NCBI GenBank assembly: GCA_012064385.1
Contig: QRDG01000403.1
Location: 37,261 to 101,260 of the forward strand
DNA: 64,000 nt
Reading direction: 5' to 3'
Source: Puccinellia tenuiflora
Lineage: Eukaryota; Streptophyta; Magnoliopsida; Poales; Poaceae
Part shown: one piece after another, positions 22,866 through 34,772 of the stretch
How the letters are laid out: every line of letters begins with the position of its first letter
Numbering within the stretch: the stretch's first letter is position 1
Translations under genes and position numbers: made by a program
The notes under the pieces: model-generated
Database searches by the model: none
Told to the model about the DNA's origin: nothing
The model's input: only the letters and a program-made list of their open reading frames with translations

Positions 22866-22963
22866 TACTCGCTCCGATCCATAAAAAGTGTCGCTCACTT
22901 AATACAAAGTTTATACTAACTTAGTATAAAATGAGCAACACTTAGTATGGATCGGAGGGAGTA
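22866..22963. mobile_element. Stowaway MITE
   Basis: 98 bp including TA on both sides. Ends CTCGCTCCGATCCATA and TATGGATCGGAGGGAG pair with few mismatches, and the interior is a near-perfect foldback ('aagtgtcgctca'/'tgagcaacactt'). Confidence 0.88.
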
Positions 22964-23566
22964 GTTGAATGCTAGACGCGAGTCGGACACGCGAATTCAC
23001 GGCCCTGCGTCCGCCTTCCCTGGCAGCTTGGGGGAGAAACCCTAAGCCGCCGCCACCTCCTTCCCGCACCCCTTCCCTGATCTACGGACTACGGGATATG
23101 TGCTTATCTGAAACAATGCACGACTGTGGAGCATGCATGCCGACGGCTCAGGGTATGCAAATAGACAGTACAAGACTACAATTTCTTATTGCTTATAACA
23201 CTACTTTGATCAGAACACATGTTCACCAGACCTAAACTCAGGCAGCCATAATTTACTAGTGCTTGACTGCTTGACCGTTGGCACAAGTACACGACTCTAG
23301 ACTGCTTATTTGACAGCTCAATTGCGATACAATTATCTGAGAAAGTTTATCTAAGGTTGACATAAACGGGAAAACCCTAGACCCTTCGAGCTAAAGCCGA
23401 CCAAGTCACCTTCACAGAGAATAAGGGCGAATCAGTCTTTATATTTTGACCACTATGCCGATGGTCGACCATTCTGAAGGAACAACAATGTTCAGCAGAA
23501 CAGGATGAATCCAGGCCTACCTTGAACTTCAACTCCAGCCAAGAACGTTCGGCTACAACAAGCACA
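22964..23566. other. Intergenic DNA
   Basis: A GC-rich stretch at 22990-23090 resembles a gene 5' UTR fragment ('gagaaaccctaagccgccgcc') but no frame continues. Nothing else recognised. Confidence 0.35.
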
Positions 23567-23775
23567 CACTAGTGGAGAACGTGCCTATAGTCCCGGGTCG
23601 GAACTGGCTTTAGTCCCGGATTTCCATCCGGGACTAGCCAATCGGGACTAAAGGCTCCCCCCTTTAGTCCCGGCCTCTTACGAACCGGGACTAAAGGCCC
23701 TCCACGTGGCCGTGCCCAGCGCTGCGGGCTGGAGGACCTTTAGTCCCGGGTTATAACACGACCTGGGACTAAGTT
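23567..23775. repeat. Left terminal and subterminal repeats of CACTA region
   Basis: About six copies of TAGTCCCGG or its complement around short palindromes, the presumed binding sites for the element's TnpA protein. Confidence 0.75.
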
Positions 23776-26343
23776 TTTTTGTTTTTTTTCGTTTTGTGTT
23801 TTCCATTTCATTTCTTTTTCAATTTGTGTTTCATTTTAATTTCAAACATGTTTCCGTACACATATTCTACGCTACTACATACACACAGTACACACGTTGA
23901 TGCATATATATAATATTCGATCTCTTGCGAGCATACATATATACAATTTGATATATACAACTATTTAATTACATGGAGATCACTAAATTAGTTCATCGTC
24001 CTCCGCATGACGTTCTCCCTTACTATCAATGACCTCCTTCAACAGAAATCCCGTTAATTCCTCTTGAATTTCTCGTATGCGCTCGTCTGGTAGGAGCTTA
24101 TCCCGTATATTCATGATCTTTAAGAAGAAGATAAATATGGATATATATCTATAAGTTGAATGAAACTGAACACAATTGATGGTAATAAAATAAAACTATG
24201 AATATTGTTTACGTACTTGAAGTAAGTTCGTATCAACTTTCCGCTCACTGGTCAACGACCGAATGTACTCGCAAACGTAAAATCCACATAAATGAGTCCC
24301 CCGTGGCTGCTCCAAACCATTCACCGTTTTATAAGTTAGCACATCGTCGAATGGACCTTGTATTTTCTTTTTGAACCGTGTCCAACACCTGCTCGGCAAA
24401 GAAAATGAACAAAAGAGTTATTAATTACTTGATATCAGGAAATGAACGAAAGAGGCCGATATAACGCGAAAATGATTGAAATTACTTCTGCAGCATTGCT
24501 TTCATGTCGCTCCACTGCTTTTGGTCCCTATTTAATGAGTACATGCATGACTTCAACTCGTGACTTGTCAGGTTCAATGCTTAGCAAAATCCAGTGAAAA
24601 CTATGGACGTTTACATTTACATAACTCATCAATTACACTTAACATCGAGTAAGCAAAAAAGAATGTGTACAAGACAGAAACACTCACTTGAAGTTGTAAG
24701 GAAATAGTATTTTCTTACAGAAATGATTCTCAACTAAAAAGGTGTACAGATCATTCTCCATGTCTTTGGGGTGCTCGTGTAACGTATGTTCATTGACGAT
24801 ATATGGGTCAATGAACCCAATGTCATAGACATTATTTCTTTTGCATTCGAGCATCTTCATTCTGCATAATAGTGTATAAAAGAATATAGCTAGTCAGGAT
24901 AATATATTACAGGCAATGAACGAGCTGAGCTATAGACTTAATTAATTACAGAAATAAATCACTTACAAACAATACCAACCGAGGATAGATTTGTCGAGGG
25001 CGCGCTGATTGTATAACTGAAACAATTCGTTCATTTGAATATATATCAAGTAATCTTTGAAGTGATGCTCCTTTCTAACGTCCGCCGAAAACCATTCTTT
25101 CGAGTACTTTCTTGTTACCGTCATGTACCAATTGTGCAGCATTCGCATATTTGTTGATAGCTGTGTTTCCTCCACAGGACTGACCAGAGGCTGCCCTTTG
25201 ACATACTGCCGTGCCATCTCACACATTGGCGCTTGTTCATAGTCTAATAGTTGACCAAGAGACATACCCAATGCGTCAGCATTTTCTTTGGCCTGCGTTA
25301 CAGTTATACCCATTTCTCTAGCAGCACTTATGGCTCTGGGGTCCAATAATTGGAAGTCCTTATCCATAACGGCTCTGAATTCCTTGTCGATATCGGAAGA
25401 ACGCACTATGAGCGGGGGGACCGATTGATGTTTCTGTTCTCCGAGCTGGGGAATTTGTTTCCCGCTTTTTGCACTTGTTTTTTCTTCTCAGACTTCAATC
25501 TCATTTGCTTAATAAGTTCGCGGTCATAGTCTGATCTCAGATTCATCTTATATTGTGCTGGTTGCTCAAGAAATTCCTTAGCCCACTTTTTGGCTTTTTC
25601 ATCATGTACCTGCTTTGGCTCAGGCATTTTTGGCCCAAAATGGGCCTCGATTTGGGCATCCACTATCGCTTTGTTTTCCTCAACAGTCATGTCATAAGGT
25701 CTCTTGGGAAGAGTTTTTGGCGCGTTGGGTATCCTCGACGGATTTGGAGTCTTTCTATGAGTAGTACTAGGGGTGGCCATGTTCTTCTGCTTTAGCCCCT
25801 GCTGACGCGGCGGAGGTGGACTAGGGGGAGGTGTCGGCAGACGCGCCGGAGGTGGACTAGGGGAGGCATTGGCAGACGCGCTGGAGGTGGACTAGGGGGA
25901 GGCGTTGGCTGACGCGCCGAAGGTGGACTAGGCCGGGGCGGCGTTGGCTGACGCGTCGGTGGCCTTGGCGCCGAGCCTGGAAACTTGATGTATTTCTTTT
26001 GCCATAGAATGATATGGTGCTTGACATCTCCTAGTTTCGTATCCCCTTCAGGTGTAGCGATGTCAATCTCTAGGTCCTCACACCCCTCCACTAGGTGATC
26101 CACCATGACACGAGCATAGCCAGCTGGAATCGGATGCCCATGGTGGAGTGCTCCAGGTAGACAAGGTAAAGCACTGCCGACCGCCACCTTGAAGGACATG
26201 TTCTTCATTGGCTGATGTAGCTCACAATGTTTCATCTCCCCAATATCATCCACGGGGGTAGCGATGCGCCGGTGCATCATCCATCAATGCATGATCATCA
26301 GCCCGGACCTCGGCCGTGGAAGCCACGCTGCTTCTCCGCTGGC

Positions 26344-26427
<84 letters not shown>
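26344..26427. repeat. (ATT)28 microsatellite coding poly-Asn on the minus strand
   Basis: Uninterrupted 84-base trinucleotide run inside the TnpA-like reading frame, keeping it open as about 28 asparagines. Confidence 0.95.
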
Positions 26428-27527
26428 CCAATAATGCAGGATCTTCTTGCGGCTGAGATGACCTTTGCTTGCTAAGTGCTTCCACTAAATTCTTCATCTT
26501 CGCTAGGTCCATTTCGTTCTTCCCGATCCGGTCTGCCTCCCGATCCTTTTTTGAATTACGGCTTCTGTAACTGTCATCGCATTCGGGAAACCCTTCCTTC
26601 CACGAAACACCGGCGCCTTTGCCTTGTGTTCGTCTTGGTTTTTCAGGATTTTGGAGGGCGCATGTCAGCTCGTCGTTCTCTCTCTCGGGCCGGAACAATC
26701 CCGCTTGAGCATCGGCCATTGCTTGAACAAGTGCTTTGGAGGGTATTAGAATTTTCTCTTGAAAAATTGTCGCCCCTGTTTCTGGGTCCAACATTCCCCC
26801 ATGCCCGTACCACCAGTGCTTTGACCTTTCGGGCCATCCATCTGTACCTGGAATGATCCCTCTTCCCCCTCATCTCGGCCTCCATAGCTTCCCATTTAGG
26901 CACGACAGTCCTGTAGCCACCTGTCCCCATTTTATGGTGGTATTTCTTTTTCTGAGCATTTTTCTTATTTTTTATCAACCTTTCCTTGGCTACAGAAGAT
27001 TCCTTGTACGCCACAAATTCGGGCCACTGTTCTCTCAATTTCTCGAATGCTCCTGTAAAATCAGGAGTTATCTTTTTCGTGACATATTTCCGGTATAAAG
27101 TTTTCTTGTGGTTCCGGAACAGTTCGACAATCTTACTTAGAGCCCATTCCTTGACTATCTTTCTTCTTTCAAGCCCACCCGGAATTGGGTTACCATCTGC
27201 CCCGAATTCTTCATACTCTGGAGGTAGTCTGAAATGTGCCACGAGCTTCTCCCAAAGATCGTCTTTGGTTCTTTCATCGACATAACTAGCTGAAGCTTCA
27301 ACATTCTTTGGCTTAATCCATTCTTGAATGGTGATCGGGACGTTGTCCCTAACAATCACTCCGCACTGAGTTACAAACACCCTCGCGTTGTCAATCGGAA
27401 AACTCGGTCGTCCATTATCTTCGATTTTGTCGATGTTGAACCTTTTTTTACCATCCAACTTTTTGTTCGGGCCTCGTGTTGTAGCTGACGATTGCGTCGA
27501 TCCGGAGGGCTAAAAGAAGAAAGAGTG

Positions 27528-27531
<4 letters not shown>

Positions 27532-27560
<29 letters not shown>
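27532..27560. repeat. (AT)n microsatellite in an intron
   Basis: About 14 AT units between the first two exons of the TnpA-like gene. Confidence 0.9.
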
Positions 27561-27562
<2 letters not shown>

Positions 27563-27869
27563 TCAATTAATGCATCTAGTCACAAGAGGCTTAATATATA
27601 TACCTCGCCGGTTGTTGTCGAGGGATCAACGACGACATTTCCTTCATCATCGTTGTTTGTTTGCCCTTCTTCCACCGGTTCTTGCTGCAGTCCCTCACCG
27701 GATAGGTCCAGATATGACGATATGTCATCATCGTCTACAACATCGTCTTCTCTATGATTTTTTCCATCTTCACCTCTTATAATGTCCCACATCATCTCTT
27801 CGCGAGGATCATCCTGATCCATAACTTAACTATTTCCAGAAAGAAAGGAAAAACAAGTTAAAAAAAAGG

Positions 27870-28135
27870 TGACAAAAATTCTATCTAAAATTGTATCTAA
27901 AAAATTCTAGCTAAAATTCTAAACATAAATTCTATCTAAAATTCTAAACAAAAATTCTAAAATTCTATCTAAACAAATTCTATCTAAAACAAATTCTATC
28001 TAAATAAATTCTATCTAAACAAATTCTATCTAAAATTCTAAACATAAATTCTATATAAAATTCTAAAATTCTATCTAAAACAAATTCTATCTAAATAAAT
28101 TCTATCTAAACAAATTCTATCTAAACAATTCTAGC
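27870..28135. repeat. AT-rich minisatellite in the first intron
   Basis: Irregular units of 'aaattctatctaaa(a/c)'. A shorter array of the same kind ('aaattctacacaaaa') occupies the matching position before the TNP2 gene at 33815-33920. Confidence 0.8.
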
Positions 28136-28360
28136 AGCACTATTCCAAAAAAACTCTAAAAAAACTCACCGGCCGACGCGACGGAGAGGACGAGGGCGAG
28201 GGCGCGACACGGCCGGTCGCGAGGCGAGGACGAGGGCGCGATGGCCGGCGCGCGGTGGAGCGGCGGCGGAGGCACGAAAAAATCCGGCAGCACCTCGCCT
28301 CCTCTTCGTCTTCGGCTCCGTCGTCTTCGTCTTCTGGATTGGAACCGCGCGGCGCGCGCT

Positions 28361-28470
28361 GTTTATATAGATTGGGGCTTTAGTCCCGGCTCGTGGCACG
28401 ACCCGGGACAAAAGGTGGGACCTTTAGTCCCGGCTGGTATTACGAGCCGGGACTAAAGGTCAATTTTCGG
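28361..28470 (-). promoter_or_regulatory. Internal CACTA promoter with subterminal-type repeats
   Basis: Minus-strand TATA box CTATATAAAC at 28370-28361 preceded (28378-28460) by three TTTAGTCCCGG-type repeats and followed by a GC-rich leader exon ending in a GTGAG donor near 28165. This mirrors the terminal promoter at 34047-34230. Confidence 0.6.
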
Positions 28471-28480
28471 CAGAGGAGGA

Positions 28481-28762
28481 GTTACGCGCGCGAGGGAATA
28501 TTTTCAACACTTTTGTGCATATTTGAACATTTGAATTAACCACTTTTTGCATACTTTCGAATCTGACAAAACTTTCAACATGAAAAGTGTTTGAATTTGT
28601 ATAATTAATCCAAAATCATTTTCTGTTCTCTAAACTAATTATTTTAACTATTCAAAGTATTAAACCATTTTTTGGACAAATGTTTTTGATTATTTTTGAA
28701 TTTTTGGTGGAGATAAAATACATTTTACACGATCGTCGTCGTAGATAGACCAGCTGTAGGGA
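28481..28762. other. AT-rich internal CACTA sequence
   Basis: No coding signal between the internal promoter and the inverted fragment. Confidence 0.4.
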
Positions 28763-28838
28763 ATGACAACAGTGGATCTCAACAATCTTGGGTACATAGA
28801 CGAACCATTTGTCCTAACCAATGATGTGGCTCAGGTTT
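28763..28838 (+). pseudogene. Inverted duplicate of a TNP2-gene fragment
   Basis: Plus-strand 25-codon piece, 'MTTVDLNNLGYIDEPFVL', matches the minus-strand frame at 30066-29990 ('MTTVDLNNLGYREEPFVL'). It therefore lies in opposite orientation to the gene it came from and stops abruptly at TAG. Confidence 0.75.
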
Positions 28839-29253
28839 AGTCATACTCCTGCCTAGGCCTATAATACTCGTCCTCGTAGTCGTCGTAGTCGCCGCCATCG
28901 TCATCGCTATCGTCGGACGGCGCTCGCCTGGATTGGAAGTGAGGGTAGCGCAAGCGGGGGTTATCGCCGGCCGTGATGTAGTCCATGACGCTCTGGAGAG
29001 TCCAGCCGCCCCACCACAGCCAACGGCCGGCCTCGTTGAAGTTTGAAGGAGGCGGGCTGTCCTCCTCGTACCTAGCGAGCGCCCTCTCACGCCGATTGAT
29101 GAAGAAGGCGTTCCAAGTCAGGCGGTAGTCGGGATCCCAACGGGGATCCATTCGCTGCTCCAGAGTGAGGTCGAGGTAGTAGTGGTTCGTGATGGCCGCC
29201 CGGCGCGCCAAACCTTGAGGCACAGGAGGGACCGGCACGCCTCCGGCGCTCAT
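28837..29253 (-). CDS. Hypothetical transposon-associated protein, 138 residues
   Basis: Open minus-strand frame from ATG 29253 to TGA, with 'NHYYLDLTLEQRMDPRWD', 'AFFINRRERALARYEED', a Trp/Gly-rich 'GRWLWWGGWTLQSVMDYI' and an acidic Tyr-rich tail. I recall similar short proteins within grass CACTA elements, but know no function. It sits between the inverted TNP2 fragment and the 140-bp array. Either a captured host gene piece or an element-encoded accessory protein. Confidence 0.45.
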   Translation of the reverse strand: MSAGGVPVPPVPQGLARRAAITNHYYLDLTLEQRMDPRWDPDYRLTWNAFFINRRERALARYEEDSPPPSNFNEAGRWLWWGGWTLQSVMDYITAGDNPRLRYPHFQSRRAPSDDSDDDGGDYDDYEDEYYRPRQEYD

Positions 29254-29290
29254 CCTCCAGCCGACGGGGACGCGGTAGCCGGGCGGGCAG

Positions 29291-29630
29291 GGGCAGTGAC
29301 CTATGACATCTTCGAGGGGCTCGGCATAGAAGCGTTCTCTCAGTGCTAAGAGGGTTCATACCGTAGTCAAGCTAGTCGGAAAGCAAAGACAGAGGACTCC
29401 TCTATGCACGAGCTTCTCGAAGATGTCGTTGGGCAGTGACCTATGACATCTTCGAGGGGCTCGGCATAGAAGCGTTCTCTCAGTGCAAAGAGGGTTCATA
29501 CTGTAGTCAAGCTAGTCGGAAAGTGAAGACAGAGGACTCCTCTATGCACGAGCTTCTCGAAGATGTCGTTGGGCAGTGACCTATGACATCTTCGAGGGGC
29601 TCGGCATAGAAGTGTTCTCTTAGTGCAAAG
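29291..29630. repeat. 140-bp tandem repeat, about 2.4 copies
   Basis: Units start 'gggcagtgacctatgacatc' at 29291, 29431 and 29571 and are nearly identical. Each unit contains an inverted pair, 'gacatcttcgaggggctcg' and 'cgagcttctcgaagatgtc', so it can fold. Confidence 0.92.
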
Positions 29631-29742
29631 ATGTCAACAAAATGAGATACACATGTGTGCCAAGTTTGAGAACACTCATACATAAATTGTTTAATATATT
29701 ATTACACATAACCAACATCCCCATCTAGCGTATGTCCCTGGC

Positions 29743-32700
29743 TTATGATCGCGCCGGCCGTAACCATGGAGCATCTTCATCATTTAACAGGATGCTTGGG
29801 TCAATGTTCACTGTGAAGGGCGGAATTTCATCAAACTTGTTATAATCTTCTGACATGTCTGTCTTGTCCTCCACCCCCACGATGTTTCTTTTCCCTGAAA
29901 GAACTATGTGGCGCTTTGGCTCATCGCATGATGTATTCGTTTTCTTATCTTTTCTATTTCTCGGTTTGGTAGACATGTCCTTCACATAGAAAACCTGAGC
30001 CACATCTTTGGCTAGGACGAATGGTTCTTCTCTATACCCAAGATTGTTGAGATCCACTGTTGTCATCCCATATAGCTTGTCTATCTTTACCCCGCCGCCT
30101 GTCAGCTTGACCTACTGGCACCGAAACAAAGGGACTTTAACAGAAGGTCCATAGTCAAGTTCTCATATCTTCTCTATGTAACCATAATATGTGTCCTTTT
30201 ACCCATTGTTGTTTGTTGCATCAAAACGGACACCACTGTTTTGGTTGGTGGTCTTTTTATCTTGAGCGATCGTGTAAAATGTATTCTCATTTATCTCGTA
30301 CCATTGGAAAGTCAATATAGTCGAAGATGGTGACCTGGCCAACCAGTACAGCTCATCTCCAACATCGTTGTCATTCATTAGATGCGATTGCAACCAATTG
30401 CCGAAAGTCGCCATGTGGAGCCGTAAAACAAAGGAGTTAGTCTGCCCCGGGTTTTTGGAGCGTACAATATTCTTGTGTTCCTCGATGTACGGAGCCACCA
30501 AGATGGAATTTTGTATAACTGTGTAGTGTGCTTGAATGAAAGAATGCACGTCCCTACATATCATTGACTTCTTTCCGAGCGTGCCTTTTCCACTCAGTCT
30601 CCCCTCATGCCGTGATTGAGGAAGACAATTCGCTTAAGGTCAGGAACAAAGTCAATATAAAACTCAATGACCTCCTCTGTTCCATAGCCCTTGGCGATGC
30701 TTCCTTCTGGCCTAGCACGGTTACAAACATATTTTTTTAAGACTCCCATGAACATCTCAAAGGGGAACATATTGTGTAGAAATACAGGACCGAGAATGTA
30801 AATCTCTTCGACTAGGTGAACCAGGAGGTGCGTCATAATATTGAAGAAGGATGGTGGGAACACCAACTCGAAACTGACAAGATATTAGACCACATCATTC
30901 TGTAACCGTGGTAGATCTTCTGGATTGATTACCTTCTGAGAGATTGCATTAAGGAATGCACATAGCTTCACAATGGGTACTCGAATATTATCCGGTAGAA
31001 TCCCCCTCAATGCAACCGAAAGCAATTGCGTCATAATCACGTGTCAGTCATGAGACTTTAGGTTTTGAAACTTTTTCTCTGTCATATTTATTATTCCCTT
31101 TATATTCGACGAGAAGCCAGACGGGATCTTGATACTGCTCAGGCATTCAAAAAAGATTTCCTTCTCTGCTTTGGTAATAGCGTAGCTGGCATGACCTCGA
31201 AACCGTTCTGGATGCAGGCCTTCTGGGTATTTCATACGTTGCTGGTTCTGCCATGCTTCCGGTGTATCTTGTTTCTTCCCATACACGCCCAAGAAGCCTA
31301 GCAGGTTCACGCAAAGATTCTTCGTCACATGCATCATGTCAATTGCAGAGCGGACCTCTAGGACTTTCCAACAGGGTAGCTCCCAAAATATAGATTTCTT
31401 CTTCCACATGGGCGCGTGTCCGGTAGAAGCGTCATTCGGAACAGATTGACCGCCAGGACCCTTTCCAAATATTACTTCTAGGTCCTTGACCATACCAAAT
31501 ATATCATCACCAGTACGTTCCGTAGGCTTCGGCCGGTGATCTGCCTGACCGTTGAAATGCTTGCTTTTCTTTCTTAAGAAATGCTTGGCCAAAAGAAATC
31601 GACGATGCCCCGGGTATACATTCTTACAATGTTCCAAATATATACTTTCAGTCTCATCTAAACAGTGTGTGCATGCATTGTACCCCTTATTTGTCTGTCC
31701 TGAAAGGTTACTAAGAGCAGGCCAATCATTGATTGTTACGAACAACAACGCTCGTAGGTCAAATTCCGTTTGTTCGTGCTCATCCCACACACGTACACCA
31801 GGTTTGTCCCACAACTGTAAAAGTTCATCAACTAATGGTCTCAGGTACACATCAATATCGTTGCCGGGTTGCTTCGTGCCTTGGATGAGCACTGACATCA
31901 TAATGAACTTTTGCTTCATGCACAACCATAAAGGAAGGTTATAGATGCATAGAGTCACGGGACAGGTGCTATGACTGGAGCTCTGCTCCCCAAAAGGATT
32001 CATGCCATCTATACTTAGACTAAACATTAAGTTCCTTGCATCACCTGCAAAATCTTCGAACTCTCTGTCAATCTTTCTCCACTGCGAACCATTAGCGGGG
32101 TGTCTCAACATCCCGTCTGACTTACGTTTATCTTTGTGCCATCGCAACAACTTGGCATGCTCTTTTTTTCTGAACAAACATTTCAACCGTGGTATTATAT
32201 GAGCATACCACATCACCTTGGCAGGACCCCTCTTCCTGGGGCGCTCGCCCTCAACATCACCACGGTCATCTCGTCTGATCTTATACCGCAATGCAGTGCA
32301 TACCGGGCATGCATTCAAATTCTCGTACTCCTAACCGCGGTACAGGATGCAGTCATTAGGGCATGCATGTATCTTCTGAACCTCTAAACCTAGAGGGCAG
32401 ACAACCTTCTTTGCTTCATACGTACTGGCGGGCAATACGTTATCCTTTGGAAGCATATTTTTCATTATTTTCAGCAACTTTTCAAATCCGGAGTCAGATA
32501 GACCACACTCTGCCTTTCATCGCAGCAATTCCAGCGTGCTACCCAACTTTTTCAGATCATTTTCGCAATTTGGGTACAACGAGTTTTTGTGATCCTCTAA
32601 CATGTGATCCAACTTCTCCCTCTCCTTTTCACTTCCGCAGTCTCTCCATGCATCAGCAATGGTCCGACCAAGATCATCAGCGGGCTCATCATGTGCCTCT

Positions 32701-33032
32701 TCTTCAGCTTCCCCTTCAGCTTCCCCCGTGAAAGTATCACCGTATTCAGGGGGATAGTTGTCACCATCCTCTTCTTCTTCATTGTCTTCCATTATAACCC
32801 CTCTCTCTCCGTGCTTGGTCCAACAATTATAGCTGGGCATGAAACCGGACCGAAACAGGTGGCCGTGAAGGATTTTTGAATCAGAGTTATCCTTCTGATT
32901 CTTACAGACACTACATAGACAGAATACAAAACCATTCCACTTGTTCGCATCAGCCACACAGAGGAAATCATGCACGCCATTAATGAACTCGCCAGAGCAT
33001 CGGTCAGTAGTGTACATCCATTGCCGGGGCAT
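29743..33032 (-). pseudogene. CACTA TNP2-type transposase, with stops
   Basis: Starts at ATG 33032 directly after a 3' splice site. Order: transposase-associated zinc-binding domain ('MPRQWMYTTDRCSGEFINGV', 'CSVCKN'), acidic linker, Transposase_21/TNP2 core 32318-31044 ('ACPVCTALRYKI', 'SIDGMNPFGEQSSSHSTCPV', 'GQTNKGYNACTHC'), DUF4218 region ('FPPSFFNIMTHLLVHLVEEI', 'FPFEMFMGVLKKYV') and DUF4216-type C-terminus (30564-29743). In-frame stops lie at about 32517, 32332, 31044 and 30890, with further breaks near 30590 and 30190. The intact protein would cut the element's CACTA ends; this copy cannot. Confidence 0.85.
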
Positions 33033-34046
33033 CTGTATTATTATATAAGTACATATCAAACGCAATCACGATGCTAAAAATAATTGCTTTAAAGACTCGT
33101 AAGTTATTTTAATGCTATAAACACAACAAAACACTAATGGTAGCGCGCGTTGGGCTGAACAAAATCGCAGCTTCAATTTTATTGCTTTTTTATTTAACCC
33201 TAATACATCTCAAATAATCCTGATAATATCAGATAATATCACTTATACATCTCGAATATTACATATCGCCCAATCAAACTGGGCGTCGACCCTCGGGTCC
33301 TGAGCCGCGGGTGGTGAATACCCAAAGAGAAGAAACCATCACAGGATCATAGCTTGGGTGAGATCCCTGAAGAAACTGCCAGGTATTAGAGAACCTGGTT
33401 TCCAACGCAATCATATATCAACGGACGTGCTCGTCCTCCTCCCTGACACGGCGACGTACCACCTCCTCGGGGGCCGGCTCCCTCTGCACCGATCGTGGCC
33501 CACGCGACCGCCACCAAATAAGCTCCGGGTCGACGACGGGACCCTGATTTCTCGCCAAGCTGCGACTCCCGGAAGGTAGTACCTCCCAGTGCCAGCCCGG
33601 TGGAGCCCACTCCCGGACATTCCCGACGGAGTCCAGTCCTTGGTCGTTGCGGATGAGTCAAAGATGAGGACGCATCGTCGCCGAAAACAAATTCCTATGA
33701 AAAAATATTCCCATGAAACTAAACATAATCTATATCTATTTTTATTTTCGGCATCATTTCACTTCTATTACTTATTATGTTCACAAATATAACACGTTTT
33801 TACACAAAATTGTAAACAAAAATTCTATAAAAAAATCTACACAAAAATTCTATCAATTCTACATGAAATTCTACACAAAAATTCTAACAATTCTACACAA
33901 AATTCTAAAAAAAATTCTCACCTAGGATTTCGCCGGTGCGGTCGAGGGCGACGGCGGTGGCGCGACGGCGGCGCGAGGTTGACGGCGCCGGAGAGGTGGC
34001 GCGCGCGGAGAGAGAGAGGGAGAGATTTTCTAGCTCGGATTTCAGT

Positions 34047-34056
34047 TTTTATATAG
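34047..34056 (-). promoter_or_regulatory. Terminal CACTA promoter TATA box
   Basis: CTATATAAAA on the minus strand, just inside the right subterminal repeats and upstream of a GC-rich leader and a GTGAG donor near 33920. It would drive the TNP2 gene. Confidence 0.55.
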
Positions 34057-34059
34057 ATA

Positions 34060-34275
34060 CATCTTTTAGTCCCGAGTGGTTACACGACCCGGGACTAAAA
34101 GTCCCGGAGCCTCCGGCGGCCTGGCGCAAAACCTTTAGTCCCGGTTCGTAACACGAACCGGGACTAAAGGTGGCCGCACGAAATAGCCATTTCTGACCGG
34201 TGGAATCGCATTAGTCCCGGTTCCAATTGGAACCGAGACTAATGCTCCGAACCGAATCCCTATTTTCTACTAGTA
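34060..34275. repeat. Right terminal and subterminal repeats of CACTA region
   Basis: Palindromic pairs such as 'tttagtcccggttcg...cgaaccgggactaaa' (34133-34169) and a degenerate pair at 34210-34245, leading to the end 'tattttctactagta'. Confidence 0.75.
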
Positions 34276-34623
34276 GACCTCCTTAAGAATTGTGACTCAC
34301 AAATTGCACCATCGAAGAGTTGGATTTCTTCATTAAATCCACCGTTAAAACAAGGATATAATAACTTTTCAATGTGCTTTCCTGCATACTTGAAAACTTC
34401 ACTTAATTGCACCAACGAACACCAGCCAGTTAAGAAAATATACATATAAAAGCGGCCGAACAAAACACCACCTATAAATTAGGGCTTAGGCAGCCTAAAA
34501 TCATTATACATGTGGATGTGGGACACTAGCTCGTGTTAAATCGTACCCATAGTTGTGCACGTTACTCTTGCATATATACTAATTTAGGAAGGTGCTCGTA
34601 TCTTGCATATCATCCCAACACAT

Positions 34624-34710
34624 GGGTGCGTGTGACACGCTGCACATAAACTATGCATACATGATCTTGCTTATCATCCTGAAGTCAAGGGTGCGTGTGA
34701 CACGCTGCAC
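34624..34710 (+). promoter_or_regulatory. Direct repeat with internal palindrome upstream of truncated gene
   Basis: Two 22-base copies containing 'gcgtgtgacacgctgcac' at 34624-34645 and 34689-34710, 65 bases apart, each with the palindrome GCGTGT-G-ACACGC and followed by 'tatgcatac'. They lie 65-150 bases upstream of the TATA box and could be cis-elements. Confidence 0.4.
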
Positions 34711-34772
34711 TTAAATTATGCATACACACTGTGTATATACATACATCATATGCAAGTGCTTCTTGGTTGTGC

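Larger units (their letters stand above)
23983..27822 (-). pseudogene. CACTA TnpA-like protein with C-terminal Ulp1-type peptidase, broken
   Basis: Exons on the minus strand: start at 27822 (acidic N-terminus 'DDVVDDDDISSYLDL'), main exon about 27508-25790 with the plant transposase segment ('EEFGADGNPIPGGLERRK', 'VTKKITPDFTGAFEKLREQW'), a poly-Asn tract at 26427-26344, a Pro-rich region, further exons at 25780-25406 and 25406-24970, then an Ulp1/C48 peptidase part ('HWILLSIEPDKSRVEV' near 24590, 'QPRGTHLCGFYVCEYI' in exon 24396-24219) and a last exon 24117-23983. His and Cys of the peptidase are visible; the Asp region is frameshifted. Frameshifts also occur near 26800 and 26270. In related elements this protein binds subterminal repeats; the role of the peptidase is unknown. 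Confidence 0.7.
23567..34275 (-). mobile_element. Large CACTA transposon region, decayed, possibly composite
   Basis: Left end CACTAGTGGAGAACG at 23567; right end 'tattttctactagta' at 34275, the reverse of TACTAGTAGAAAATA (first base changed). Both ends have dense 'TTTAGTCCCGG'/'CCGGGACTAAA' subterminal repeats, and a third cluster sits internally at 28378-28460. The minus strand carries a TnpA/Ulp1-type gene (23983-27822) and a TNP2-type transposase (29743-33032), each behind its own TATA box. The two termini differ after the first bases and the flanking triplets (ACA and GAC) do not match, so this could be two fused or nested elements. Stops and frameshifts show it is not autonomous now. 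Confidence 0.75.
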
